A DNA stretch of 36,019 nt from CAYOBW01 sp964402115 (GCA_964402115.1 CAYOBW010000038.1:1-36019), one strand, 5' to 3'. Positions 1 to 7,363 are shown, numbered from the stretch's first letter. Notes: generated by a model from the sequence alone, not told the origin. A program made the numbers and translations.

Positions 1-41
1 GGGGTGCGACGAATTCGGTTTTCTGAAGGGCTGCCTCCTGA

Positions 42-715
42 TCACTGACCGTGTCTCTTTTGCCGGAACGCCATGCGGAAGGCGTCGCTCAACCCGGCGT
101 CAATGGCGCTCTTGGGCATGCCGTCGAACTTGGCCGCGGCCGGATCCTGCACGAAGACCACTCCCGCCTTCCCCTTGATGGCTTTGAGACCCAGCGTGCC
201 GTCGCTGCCCATGCCCGAAAGAACCACGCCGATACTGCGCTCCGCCGCGTCCTCGGACAGGGAGCGAAGAAAGAAGTCAATCGGCAGGCGCAAGCCGCGG
301 GGCGCCACCGGATCGAGCAGGTGCAGGACGCCGTGCAGGATGGACATGTCCTTGTTCGGCGCGATCACATAGACGCAGTCCGGCCGGACCCGGGTGCGGT
401 TCTTGACCTGCATGACCTTCATGGGGGTGGCGCGCTGGAGCAGCTCCGCCATGATGCCCCTGTGCGTCGGGTCCAGGTGCTGGACGATGACAAAGGCCAT
501 GCCGCTGGCCTCCGGCACGCTTTTCAGGAACAGTTCCAGGGCCTCCAACCCCCCGGCCGAAGCGCCAATACCGACTATGGGAAACGGCGCGGCGGCGGCA
601 GAACGGGTCGCGTGGGCGTGCGTGTGTGTGTGGAGGGGGGGGGGCGCAACGGCGCATCCGACCGTGCCTGACCCGGTCGTCGGCTCTCAGTCGCTCGATC
701 AGACTTTGTCGCCAT
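42..715 (-). pseudogene. CheB-type protein-glutamate methylesterase, frame interrupted at a homopolymer
   Basis: CheB enzymes hydrolyse methylated glutamates on chemoreceptors. The catalytic domain is clear: GIGASAGG with the nucleophilic serine, QHLDPTHRG with the histidine, and SGMGSDGT with the aspartate. Its closest resemblance is the CheB part of CheB-CheR hybrid proteins. The frame holding this domain is open from about 686 to the stop at 42, but its only start-like codon is a TTG at 548, after the catalytic serine. An ATG at 715 in another frame, with GGAG before it, opens a polar N-terminus (MATKSDRATESRRPG) typical of such hybrids. The two frames would join at the ten-C run (G10 on the plus strand, 635-644) if it had one more base. 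No receiver domain is present. The C-terminus stops soon after the DAGLSD segment, before the usual CheB end. It is a frameshifted gene, a phase-variable gene or a sequencing error. Confidence 0.75.
635..644. repeat. G10 homopolymer next to a GT-rich tract
   Basis: Ten consecutive G on the plus strand (C on the coding strand of the CheB gene) lie next to a GT-rich stretch at about 618-632. The run sits exactly where the N-terminal frame from the ATG at 715 and the CheB-domain frame must join. Eleven or eight bases would fuse them; ten does not. Confidence 0.85.
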
Positions 716-738
716 ACGGTTCTCCACGAGTACGAAGA

Positions 739-945
739 CATGCTGGCAGCATGCTCGTGCGCCCGCTATGGGGTGTTCACCCCATTGCAGGTTTTGCGAA
801 GCGGCAGCCGGCGACGCCCCCGCCTTCGTTCGGGAACTATGGCGAGGCAAATCGGAAGAGGCCCGCCGACTTCCCGCAGACGGGACTATGGCGGGTAAAC
901 TCCGCGCGCGCCGCCTGTCTGCGTGCGATCACGCACAGGCAGGCG
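739..945. repeat. Cluster of three extragenic inverted repeats
   Basis: This gene-free stretch between the CheB gene and the PIN operon holds three short palindromes. The first is CATGCT-GGC-AGCATG at 739-753. The second is a perfect 8-bp stem, ATGGGGTG-TT-CACCCCAT, at 768-785. The third is an imperfect hairpin around GCGTG-CGAT-CACGC, with outer arms of the GCCTG/CAGGC type, at about 912-945. The third lies just past the stop of the gene ending at 954 and could act as its terminator, though no T-run follows. They may belong to a REP-like repeat family. Confidence 0.5.
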
Positions 946-953
946 TGCTGCGA

Positions 954-1163
954 TCAATCCTGCTTTCCGTATGCCTGACGGTCTTCGGCCACGCGCATTG
1001 CCGTTGCTCCCGACTTGCGATGAGAAATGCCCGGGAACGCACGCGCGGCCTCCGCGCGCATGTACCGGAAGTAGTCCACCCCGCGCAAATGGCGGGTTTC
1101 CTCGCCCACCATCCGCTTGGCCTCCCACACTTCCGATAGCGTCTTACTCGCTGTCTGTTTCAT
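954..1163 (-). CDS. Small partner protein of the PIN-domain gene
   Basis: A 69-residue charged protein beginning MKQTASKTLSEVWEAKR. Its ATG lies inside the last codons of the upstream PIN gene (20-base overlap), and a GGAG lies just upstream within that gene, so translation is probably coupled. Such small proteins with a Trp-x-x-Lys start often sit next to PIN-domain genes; this is a family-level impression, not a search result. It has no recognisable DNA-binding fold, signal peptide or membrane segment. It may be the antitoxin or an accessory of the PIN protein, but could also be unrelated. Confidence 0.65.
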   Translation of the reverse strand: MKQTASKTLSEVWEAKRMVGEETRHLRGVDYFRYMRAEAARAFPGISHRKSGATAMRVAEDRQAYGKQD

Positions 1164-1644
1164 CGCCCATCAACTCCAAAGGCGTCAACAGCAGGAGGGG
1201 TTTCAAATACCCCTCACTCTGATTCGCCGTGTTAATCCGTATCTGTTTCTTGACGTTCGCCAGATGCTGGAAATTCCAACTTAACAGCACGTCGAACTCC
1301 AGAACGGTGCAAATGGCGACGTGCATCGCATCATCGCGCTTGCTCGGCGGAATCACTCCATGGCGGATATAGGCATCGGCCATGCTGTCGATTTCTTCAG
1401 CCTGTGCATTGGTCAACTCAACGGAAACCAGTTCATGGGTTTCCACTGCCTCTTCCAGGATGCGGCGTCGATGCTCGTCCCGCGTTCGCGCGATTTCAAC
1501 AAGTACAATGTCCGAGATGGCCACATCGAAGCCGCTAATATGCGTCTCGAAGAATTCGCGCGTGGCATCCCTCTTCTCCGGCGCATCGTCGGCAAACAGG
1601 AAGTTGATAACCGACGTATCGAGGTAAACGCGAAGCTTCTTCAC
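1144..1644 (-). CDS. PIN-domain ribonuclease, VapC-like toxin
   Basis: PIN domains are Mg-dependent ribonucleases and are commonly toxins of type II toxin-antitoxin modules. This 166-residue protein has the family pattern: YLDTSVIN near the N-terminus (Asp9), Glu50 in VLVEIAR, and Asp105 in DDAMHVA, followed by LSWNFQHL. The start is a GTG at 1644 that overlaps the stop of a 22-codon frame upstream (GTGA). Its 3' end overlaps a 69-residue gene. The module is thus tightly coupled on both sides. The usual small antitoxin upstream is replaced by what looks like remains of a nucleotidyltransferase/HEPN pair, so the true antitoxin, if any, is more likely the downstream gene. Family call is firm; toxin activity is inferred. 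Confidence 0.85.
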   Translation of the reverse strand: MKKLRVYLDTSVINFLFADDAPEKRDATREFFETHISGFDVAISDIVLVEIARTRDEHRRRILEEAVETHELVSVELTNAQAEEIDSMADAYIRHGVIPPSKRDDAMHVAICTVLEFDVLLSWNFQHLANVKKQIRINTANQSEGYLKPLLLLTPLELMGDETDSE

Positions 1645-1709
1645 TGGCCGTTCACCTCAAAACGCGCTTTGGCCACCCTTTGGCGGGCGATCTCGAGTTC
1701 AGCGCGCAT
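1641..1709 (-). CDS. 22-residue ORF, HEPN-like N-terminal remnant or coupling leader
   Basis: A short frame starting MRAELEIARQRVAKA, translated from an ATG that overlaps the end of a nucleotidyltransferase-like frame, and ending in a TGA that overlaps the GTG of the PIN gene. The sequence resembles the first helix of HEPN proteins, which normally follow MNT nucleotidyltransferases. The rest of a HEPN domain is absent. It may be the stump left by a deletion that joined the old MNT-HEPN module to the PIN gene, and may now serve only to feed ribosomes to the PIN start. Confidence 0.4.
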   Translation of the reverse strand: MRAELEIARQRVAKARFEVNGQ

Positions 1710-1805
1710 AAACCGTCTTCCCTTCCCGCAACGCTTGCGAAACGAAAAGAAAGGTGTCCGGCAGCCCCGGCGCACCTCTTCGGGCGTGTAAACGACGATA
1801 TCCAT
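1699..1805 (-). pseudogene. C-terminal remnant of an MNT-type nucleotidyltransferase, frameshifted
   Basis: From an ATG at 1805 the frame reads MDIVVYTPEEVRRGCRTP, the typical last part of small MNT nucleotidyltransferases. Restoring one base in the T-rich stretch after that gives FLFVSQALREGKTVYAR followed by a TGA at 1699, which completes the normal ending of the family. The catalytic N-terminal GSxxRG part is not found upstream. This is therefore a truncated and frameshifted relic. Confidence 0.5.
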
Positions 1806-2209
1806 GGCGAACACACAACTGAGGAGCCTTCTACCACTTGCCGGAGGCAATAACAAACCCGTTCTTCGCGCAGGTGCGAAACCGCCGGTCCAGTCCATGA
1901 CCGGCAGCAATCCGCCGGTCTGCGTGAGAACGTGCTGGGCATCCGACAGCAAAAGTGGCATGAACATAACCTGGTGCCACTCATAGTCCGCCACGCGCAC
2001 CGTACCGGTCTGCCTGCGCGCGACGCTCCGCACCAAGAACCGGTGCCACGATCCCGCCGGGCTGGATCCGCAATGTCGTTGCCTTTGACCGTGGGCAGGC
2101 GTACAAGACGGGATCGCGAAAGACGCCGGCCCTCCTGCGTGAACCGTGTGGAAACCCCTTTGGCGCGCGGGGATGGTGCGGCGATATCGATGCGGGGAGG
2201 GAGCCTGGC
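1806..2209. other. About 400 bases without a recognised gene
   Basis: Between the nucleotidyltransferase remnant and the oxidoreductase gene. Short open frames exist on both strands, but none resembles a known protein and none has a convincing ribosome site. A possible promoter for the oxidoreductase gene lies at 2079-2107. Decayed accessory DNA is plausible, but I cannot name its source. Confidence 0.5.
2079..2107 (+). promoter_or_regulatory. Possible sigma70-type promoter
   Basis: TTGCCT at 2079-2084, a 17-base spacer, and TACAAG at 2102-2107. It would give a leader of about 95 bases for the oxidoreductase gene starting at 2210. Confidence 0.35.
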
Positions 2210-3595
2210 ATGCAGCAGTCGGCAGTCTGGTGTGACCGTTTGGGCGGCAGTCGGCGGGATTTCCTGAAGACGGCGGCCGCGACCTGCCTGGTTGTACCGG
2301 CCTGCGTGGTCGGGCGCGGCGAGGAGCCGGCGCCCAGCTCGCGGCTCAACATTGCCGCGATCGGCTGCGGCGGCAAGGGCGAGGGCGACGTCGCTGGCGT
2401 GGCGGCCGGCAACAACATCGTCGCCCTGTGCGACGTCGATGCGCGCAACGCCCAGGGCTCTTTCAAGCGGTTCCCGGACGCGCGCCGGTTCACCGATTTC
2501 CGCCGGATGTTCGACGCCATGGAGCGCTCCATCGACGCCGTCACGATCAGCACGCCCGATCACATGCACTTCGCCGCCGCGTGGTGGGCCATCCAGCGCG
2601 GCAAGCACGTGCTCGTGCAGAAGCCGCTCACGCACTCCATGTGGGAGGCGCGCCAGTTGACGGTGGCCGCCCGCGAGAAGAAGGTTGTCAGCAAGATGGG
2701 CAACCAGGGGCAGGCTTCGGAGGAGACGCGGCGCACGATCGAACTGCTGCGCGGCGGCGCGATCGGGGTCGTGACGGAGGTCCACGTGTGGACGAACCGG
2801 CCGATCTGGCTGCAGGGCGCCGACCGGCCCGCGGGGTCGGACACAGCGCCGGCCGAGCTCGACTGGGAAGCCTGGCTGGGGCTCGCGCCGGCGCGGCCGT
2901 TCGTGGGCCGGTGGCCGGACGATCATCCGGCGCGCAAACTGGCGTCGTTCAAGCAGCAGCAGGTCTATCACCCCTTCGTCTGGCGCGGGTGGTGGGATTT
3001 CGGCACTGGCGCGCTCGGCGACATTGCCTGCCACGCCGTCAATCCCTTCTTCTGGGCGCTGGAGGACGTCATGCGGGGGCCGTTCAGCGTCGAAGCCGAG
3101 ACCGGACCGTGGAACGCGGAGATGTTCCCCGAGTGGTCCATCATCCGCTACCGTTTCAAGCGCCCGGACGGAAAGCCGGACCTCCAGTTCGTGTGGTACG
3201 ATGGCGGCAAGCAGCCGCCGCGGCCGCCGGAGCTGGAGGCCGAGCGCGACTGGCCCCTGGAGGGCGGCAGCCTGTGCGTCGGCGACAAGGGCAAGTTGCT
3301 GGGCACGCGCCTGATTCCCGAGACGCAGATGCAGGCCTACGCCCCCCACGCGCCGCCCCCGACGCTGCCTCGGTCGCCGGGGCATTACGAGGAGTGGATC
3401 GCGGCCATCAAGGGCGCCCCGCGGGTGGACAACTCGTTCGAGCATGCCGGCCCGCTGACGGAACTGGTGCTCGCGGGCAACGTCGCCATCCGCGCGAAGA
3501 AGCGCCTGGAGTGGGACCCGGTCAAGTTTGCCTTTACGAACGCCGCCGACGCCAACGCGTATCTGCGCCGCGCGTACCGGCCGGGCTGGGTGTGA
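2210..3595 (+). CDS. Gfo/Idh/MocA-family oxidoreductase with Tat signal
   Basis: This family comprises NAD(P)-dependent dehydrogenases acting mostly on sugars and cyclitols. The 461-residue protein starts with a twin-arginine signal (SRRDFLKTAAATCLVV), so it is probably exported folded with its cofactor. A Rossmann fold follows (LNIAAIGCGGKGEG, then ALCDVD). The family signature is QKPLTH in place of the usual EKP, with TPDHMHF before it. The ATG at 2210 has GGAGGGAG about 8 bases upstream. The C-terminal half has the extended WxGxxxxRPF and WRGWWDFGTGALGD segments common in the large exported Gfo/Idh/MocA proteins of Planctomycetes and Verrucomicrobia, which form big paralogous sets. The actual substrate cannot be read from sequence. 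The downstream neighbour is a ceramidase-like protein on the same strand, 43 bases away. Confidence 0.88.
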   Translation: MQQSAVWCDRLGGSRRDFLKTAAATCLVVPACVVGRGEEPAPSSRLNIAAIGCGGKGEGDVAGVAAGNNIVALCDVDARNAQGSFKRFPDARRFTDFRRMFDAMERSIDAVTISTPDHMHFAAAWWAIQRGKHVLVQKPLTHSMWEARQLTVAAREKKVVSKMGNQGQASEETRRTIELLRGGAIGVVTEVHVWTNRPIWLQGADRPAGSDTAPAELDWEAWLGLAPARPFVGRWPDDHPARKLASFKQQQVYHPFVWRGWWDFGTGALGDIACHAVNPFFWALEDVMRGPFSVEAETGPWNAEMFPEWSIIRYRFKRPDGKPDLQFVWYDGGKQPPRPPELEAERDWPLEGGSLCVGDKGKLLGTRLIPETQMQAYAPHAPPPTLPRSPGHYEEWIAAIKGAPRVDNSFEHAGPLTELVLAGNVAIRAKKRLEWDPVKFAFTNAADANAYLRRAYRPGWV

Positions 3596-3638
3596 GGCCG
3601 TCAATGACCGGGAACTGAGCCAGGCGAAGGGGCAGGGC

Positions 3639-5480
3639 GTGAACACCCACTCAGCTACCCGCTCACGCGCCCGGCGGCGGCGATTGCGGATTGCGCTCTG
3701 GACAGCGGTCAGCGTCGTCCTGGCCGTCCTGGCCCGGGCCTACTGCGCCTATCGCGATCGGGTGCCGGGATACGTCCTGAACCTTGCCCCCGACGGCGTA
3801 GCCGCCACCGCGGCTCCGCAGCCGCTCCGCGCCGGCTTTGCGCGGGTGAAGATCAATCCCGACCTCTCCGATCCGCAGCGGCCGGTCTACCTGGCTGGGT
3901 TTGACCAGAACCGCAGGGCGACCGCGATTCACGACGATCTCTGGGCCATCGCCTGCGTACTTGACGATGGTCGCTCACGGCTGGGGATCGTGGCCCTGGA
4001 CGCCATCGGCTTCTTTCACGATGACGTGGTGCGCGTCCGCCGCCGGCTCGCCGCCGAGTGGAAGCTCGATTACACGATTATTTGCGCGACCCACAACCAT
4101 TCCACGCCCGACCTGATCGGCTTGTGGGGCAGGGATTTTCTGCACACCGGCGTGGATGCCCGCTACAAGGACCAGGTCATTGCCGCGTGTGTGACCGCGC
4201 TGGGCGGCGCCGTGTCGAACTTGCAGCCCGCGCGCCTGGCACTGCACGAGATTCCGTGCCCCGGCGCGAACCTTGTGGCCGACACACGCCGGCCGCACGT
4301 GCCGGATCCGGACATCCGCGTGCTGCACTTTCTCAGCGCCACAAACGACGCTACGCTCGGGACGGTGGTCGGCTGGGCGAACCACCCGGAGACCGTCTGG
4401 CGTGGCAACACCGCGATTACGGCGGATTTCTGCGGCTACCTGCGCACGGCGCTGGAGCACGGCGTGACGAGCGACGGTACGACGCTCGCGGAGGGCGTGG
4501 GCGGCGTGCACCTGTACATCAACGGAGCCGTGGGCGGTTTGCTGACCACGCCGCCCGACGTCACGGTGCGCGACCCGTATCTGGGCGGGGATTTCCGGCA
4601 GCCATCGCAGGCGAAAGCCCGGGCGGTCGGCCACCAGCTCGCGTCGCGCATCCTGCCGCGGTTGGCCACCCCCTTCGGCCCGCTTGACGGGCGCGTGGCC
4701 CTCGCGATCCGTGCCCGCACGATCGAAGTGCCGTTGGCCAACAACCTCTACCTGGCCGCCGGCTTCCTCGGTTTGCTGGATCGGGGTTACGTGCGCTGGC
4801 GCACGCTGCGCAGCGAAGTGGCGCTCGTGACGATCGGCGATGCCAGCATCGCCTGCGTACCCGGAGAACTCTATCCCGAAATCGCCAACGGCGGCGTCGA
4901 GAAAGCGCCGGGCGGCGATTTCCAGGTCGAGCCCGTCGAAGTGCCGCCGTTACGCCAACTCATGCCGGGCCGGGTGAAGTTCCTGTTCGGCCTGGCTAAC
5001 GACGAGCTGGGCTACCTGATTCCAAGAACGGAATGGGACCGTCAGCCGCCCTACCTGTACGGCGCGGAAGACCGGCCGTACGGCGAGATCAACTCGTGCG
5101 GGCCCGCTGCCGCAGGCCGTGTGCATGGTGCCTTGGCGGAGCTCTGCCGGGCGGCGGAGGGGCTGACCTTCAGCTGCGGTCTGCTTGACACGGCGCGGGC
5201 GTGGACCTACTCTCTTTTCGTCGTAACGGCGACGGTTGCCGGTCCAGACAACAGCCCAAACAGACCGCGAGGAGGTCCAGATGAAGAGCAAGGAAAGCAG
5301 GAAAGAAGAGCGCAAGAAGCCCACCATGACCATGAAGGAGCGAAAGGCGGCGAAGAACCTCAAGAAGGCGGCGAAACTGGCCCGAGTGCCAGGCGTCGGT
5401 TGAGTCGTTCCACGGCGGGTGCGTCAGATGGGTTCGGCGCCAGAGGGCCTGGCGCCGGGCGGGCGCTGCGGGGCACGTGA
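3639..5480 (+). CDS. Neutral/alkaline ceramidase-like exported hydrolase
   Basis: Neutral ceramidases are zinc amidases that release the fatty acid from ceramide. The N-terminal domain is recognisable: FARVKINPD, PVYLAGFDQNRRATAIHDDL, IICATHNHS and VGWANHPE, the last two carrying the likely zinc histidines. The start is taken as GTG at 3639, inside an open frame that begins earlier; a basic segment and one membrane helix (about residues 17-36) then form a signal anchor. The normal family C-terminus seems reached near residue 505 (GPAAAGRVHGALAELCRAAE). The frame then runs on for about 100 low-complexity residues to 5480, and a separate small gene with a strong ribosome site lies inside that tail. 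A lost or frameshifted stop near 5160 is likely. Members in this phylum often act on unknown secreted substrates, so lipid specificity is uncertain. Confidence 0.78.
   Translation: MNTHSATRSRARRRRLRIALWTAVSVVLAVLARAYCAYRDRVPGYVLNLAPDGVAATAAPQPLRAGFARVKINPDLSDPQRPVYLAGFDQNRRATAIHDDLWAIACVLDDGRSRLGIVALDAIGFFHDDVVRVRRRLAAEWKLDYTIICATHNHSTPDLIGLWGRDFLHTGVDARYKDQVIAACVTALGGAVSNLQPARLALHEIPCPGANLVADTRRPHVPDPDIRVLHFLSATNDATLGTVVGWANHPETVWRGNTAITADFCGYLRTALEHGVTSDGTTLAEGVGGVHLYINGAVGGLLTTPPDVTVRDPYLGGDFRQPSQAKARAVGHQLASRILPRLATPFGPLDGRVALAIRARTIEVPLANNLYLAAGFLGLLDRGYVRWRTLRSEVALVTIGDASIACVPGELYPEIANGGVEKAPGGDFQVEPVEVPPLRQLMPGRVKFLFGLANDELGYLIPRTEWDRQPPYLYGAEDRPYGEINSCGPAAAGRVHGALAELCRAAEGLTFSCGLLDTARAWTYSLFVVTATVAGPDNSPNRPRGGPDEEQGKQERRAQEAHHDHEGAKGGEEPQEGGETGPSARRRLSRSTAGASDGFGARGPGAGRALRGT
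5281..5403 (+). CDS. Small lysine-rich protein of 40 residues
   Basis: A 40-residue, very basic ORF beginning MKSKESRKEERKKP and continuing TMTMKERKAAKNLKKAAK. It is preceded by a near-perfect ribosome site, AGGAGGT at 5270-5276, four bases before the ATG. This is the strongest Shine-Dalgarno sequence seen on this strand. It lies in another frame inside the dubious tail of the ceramidase-like ORF, which argues that the tail is not the real coding sequence here. Similar short KEKKAAKKAKK-type proteins occur in many bacteria without known function; nucleic-acid binding would fit the charge. It is followed by a hairpin at 5436-5456. Confidence 0.7.
   Translation: MKSKESRKEERKKPTMTMKERKAAKNLKKAAKLARVPGVG
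5436..5456 (+). terminator. GC-rich hairpin after the small lysine-rich gene
   Basis: GGCGCCAG, a 5-base loop AGGGC, then CTGGCGCC form a perfect 8-bp stem about 33 bases past the stop of the 40-residue gene. No T-run follows, so intrinsic termination is doubtful. It also lies between converging genes. Confidence 0.35.
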
Positions 5481-5534
5481 CGGCGCTGTCCGCCTTGGCG
5501 CGGGTTAGGGATGCTTCTTCCCTCCGATCAAGCC

Positions 5535-6908
5535 TCACACGAGGTGGCAGAGCGGGGGTTTGCCAATGGCAAAAACGTTGAAGCCCAGGTCGAAGAGCGC
5601 GCGATGCGGCAGCCGGTTCCGGCCGTCGAACAGGAAGGCCGGCTTCAGCATGCGCTCGTAGATGCGGGCGTAGTCGAGGGCTTGGTACTCGCCCCACTCG
5701 GTCATGACGGCAATCGCGTGGGCGCCCTCGGCCGCCCGGTACGGGTCGGACTCGAACTGCACCTGGTCGAGCACGTCGGCAAGGTCGGTCCGTGCGTTCC
5801 CCAGCGCTTGGGGATCGTGGATGACTACGGCCGCCCGTTCCGCGAGCAAGTGGCGCGTGACGCGCAGGGCGGGGCTCTCCCGCGTATCGCCCGTGTCCGC
5901 CTTGAAGGCGAAACCGAACAGGGCGATCCGTTTGCCGGCGACGGTGTTGAACATCTGCTTCAGCATGTTCCGCACGAAGCGGTCCTGCTGGAAGTCGTTC
6001 ATGGCGACCACCTGCCGCCAGTACTCGGCCACTTCATCCAGGCCGTAGGTTTCGCTCAGGTAAACCAGGTTCAGGATGTCCTTCTTGAAGCAGGACCCGC
6101 CGAACCCCACGCTCGCATTGAGGAATTTCGGCCCGATCCGGCTGTCCATGCCGATCGCGCGGCCCACCTCCGTGACGTCGGCCTCCGTGGCTTCGCAGAG
6201 CGCGGAAAGGGCATTGATCGAGCTGACGCGCTGGGCCAGGAAGGCGTTGGCCGCCAGTTTCGACAACTCGCTGGACCAGACGCTCGTGGTCAGGATGCGG
6301 TTGCGCGGCACCCAGTGCGCGTAGATGTCCACCAGCACCTCGACCGCCTGTCGGCCGCCCGGCGTGGAGGGGCCGCCGATCAGGACGCGGTCCGGCGACT
6401 CCAGGTCGGCGACCGCCGTGCCCTCGGCGAGGAACTCGGGATTGGAAAGCACCTCGAAGGCGACGCCCTTGCCGCCCGAAAGCAGGATGCGCTCCATGGC
6501 CTTGGCGGTGCGCACGGGCAGCGTGCTTTTCTCGACAACGATCTTGTTGCGGTCCGCGTGCTGCAGGATTTCCCGCGCGGTCTTCTCCCAGTACTGCAGG
6601 TCGGCGGCCTTGCCCGCCCCCTGCCCGAAGGTCTTGGTCGGCGTGTTGACGCTGACGAAGATGATGTCGCACGAGCGGATGCCGGCGGCGACATCGGTGG
6701 AGAAGAAGAGATTCTTGTTCAGGCAGGCCTTGACGACCGACCCCAGGCCCGGTTCGTAGATCGGCAACTCCTCCGACTGCCAGGCCTTGATGCGGCGCTC
6801 GTTAATGTCCACGACCGTGACTTCGTAATCGGGGCACTTCCGGGCGATCATGGCCATGGTGGGTCCGCCGACATAGCCGGCGCCGATGCACAGGATGCGT
6901 TTGTTCAT
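5535..6908 (-). CDS. ugd: UDP-glucose 6-dehydrogenase
   Basis: Oxidises UDP-glucose to UDP-glucuronate in two NAD-dependent steps, feeding capsule, exopolysaccharide or lipid-sugar synthesis in the cytosol. The protein is 457 residues. It has an N-terminal Rossmann motif (ILCIGAGYVGGPTMAM), then VSVNTPTKTFG, EKSTLPVRTA, NPEFLAEGTA, KLAANAFLAQRVSSINA and the catalytic-cysteine motif GFGGSCFKKD (Cys273). Stretches such as SCDIIFVSVNTPTKTFGQG and AADLQYWE resemble the animal/plant-type enzyme more than the E. coli Ugd type. The start is ATG at 6908, which overlaps the stop of queF (ATGA), so the two are probably translated together. A longer open frame upstream lies inside queF and is rejected. 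Confidence 0.95.
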   Translation of the reverse strand: MNKRILCIGAGYVGGPTMAMIARKCPDYEVTVVDINERRIKAWQSEELPIYEPGLGSVVKACLNKNLFFSTDVAAGIRSCDIIFVSVNTPTKTFGQGAGKAADLQYWEKTAREILQHADRNKIVVEKSTLPVRTAKAMERILLSGGKGVAFEVLSNPEFLAEGTAVADLESPDRVLIGGPSTPGGRQAVEVLVDIYAHWVPRNRILTTSVWSSELSKLAANAFLAQRVSSINALSALCEATEADVTEVGRAIGMDSRIGPKFLNASVGFGGSCFKKDILNLVYLSETYGLDEVAEYWRQVVAMNDFQQDRFVRNMLKQMFNTVAGKRIALFGFAFKADTGDTRESPALRVTRHLLAERAAVVIHDPQALGNARTDLADVLDQVQFESDPYRAAEGAHAIAVMTEWGEYQALDYARIYERMLKPAFLFDGRNRLPHRALFDLGFNVFAIGKPPLCHLV

Positions 6909-7363
6909 GGTGTATTCCGTCCTTTGCGACGCCCCGTTTGCGCGGCCTGGCCCGGATGGCTGGCCTCTACCGTGATGGCAATCCCGCCGCGGGCCTTGAA
7001 GGCCCCCTGGATGCACATCTGCCGTGGCCGGATCGCGCGGACGAGGTCGTCGAGGATGCGGTTGACGGCTGCCTCGTGGAAGGTGCCGTGATTGCGGAAC
7101 GCGAACAGGTAGAGTTTCAGCGACTTGCTCTCCAGGCAGAGCTGGTCCGGACAGTAGCGGATCGTCAGGTGGCCAAAATCCGGCTGGCCGGTGATGGGGC
7201 AGAGAGCCGTGAATTCGGGGCAGTCGAACGTAACCCAGTAGGCGCGGTCGGGGTTGGGATTCGGAAAGGCCTCGAGACGTGCCTCGTCAGGTGTTTCCGG
7301 GTAACGGGTCTGGCCCTGTCCGAGCAGGGTCAATGTTGTGTCTGTGCGTGTTTGACGGCCCAT
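6905..7363 (-). CDS. queF: NADPH-dependent 7-cyano-7-deazaguanine reductase
   Basis: Reduces preQ0 to preQ1 in queuosine synthesis for tRNA modification, a four-electron nitrile reduction. At 152 residues it is the short, YkvM-type QueF. Visible motifs are CPEFTALCPITGQPDF with the thioimide-forming Cys55 and Asp62, then ESKSLKLYLFAFRNHGTFHE, the family signature with the NADPH-binding segment and His96-Glu97. The start is taken as ATG at 7363 with GAGGG about 12 bases before it; an upstream in-frame start would only add an unconserved extension. It overlaps ugd by four bases. No preQ1 riboswitch is obvious upstream, and the coupling to a sugar-nucleotide enzyme has no clear metabolic logic. 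Confidence 0.95.
   Translation of the reverse strand: MGRQTRTDTTLTLLGQGQTRYPETPDEARLEAFPNPNPDRAYWVTFDCPEFTALCPITGQPDFGHLTIRYCPDQLCLESKSLKLYLFAFRNHGTFHEAAVNRILDDLVRAIRPRQMCIQGAFKARGGIAITVEASHPGQAAQTGRRKGRNTP

Noticed and set aside
1804..1986. A 60-codon plus-strand ORF in the gap before the oxidoreductase gene
   Set aside because: No ribosome site, no family resemblance, and it ends in the middle of the gene-free stretch.
1652..3646. A 664-codon minus-strand open frame across the oxidoreductase gene
   Set aside because: Opposite a well-supported Gfo/Idh/MocA gene, with shadow-like composition and no motif.
5511..7091. A 526-codon plus-strand frame opposite ugd
   Set aside because: Antisense shadow of a complete, motif-rich dehydrogenase.
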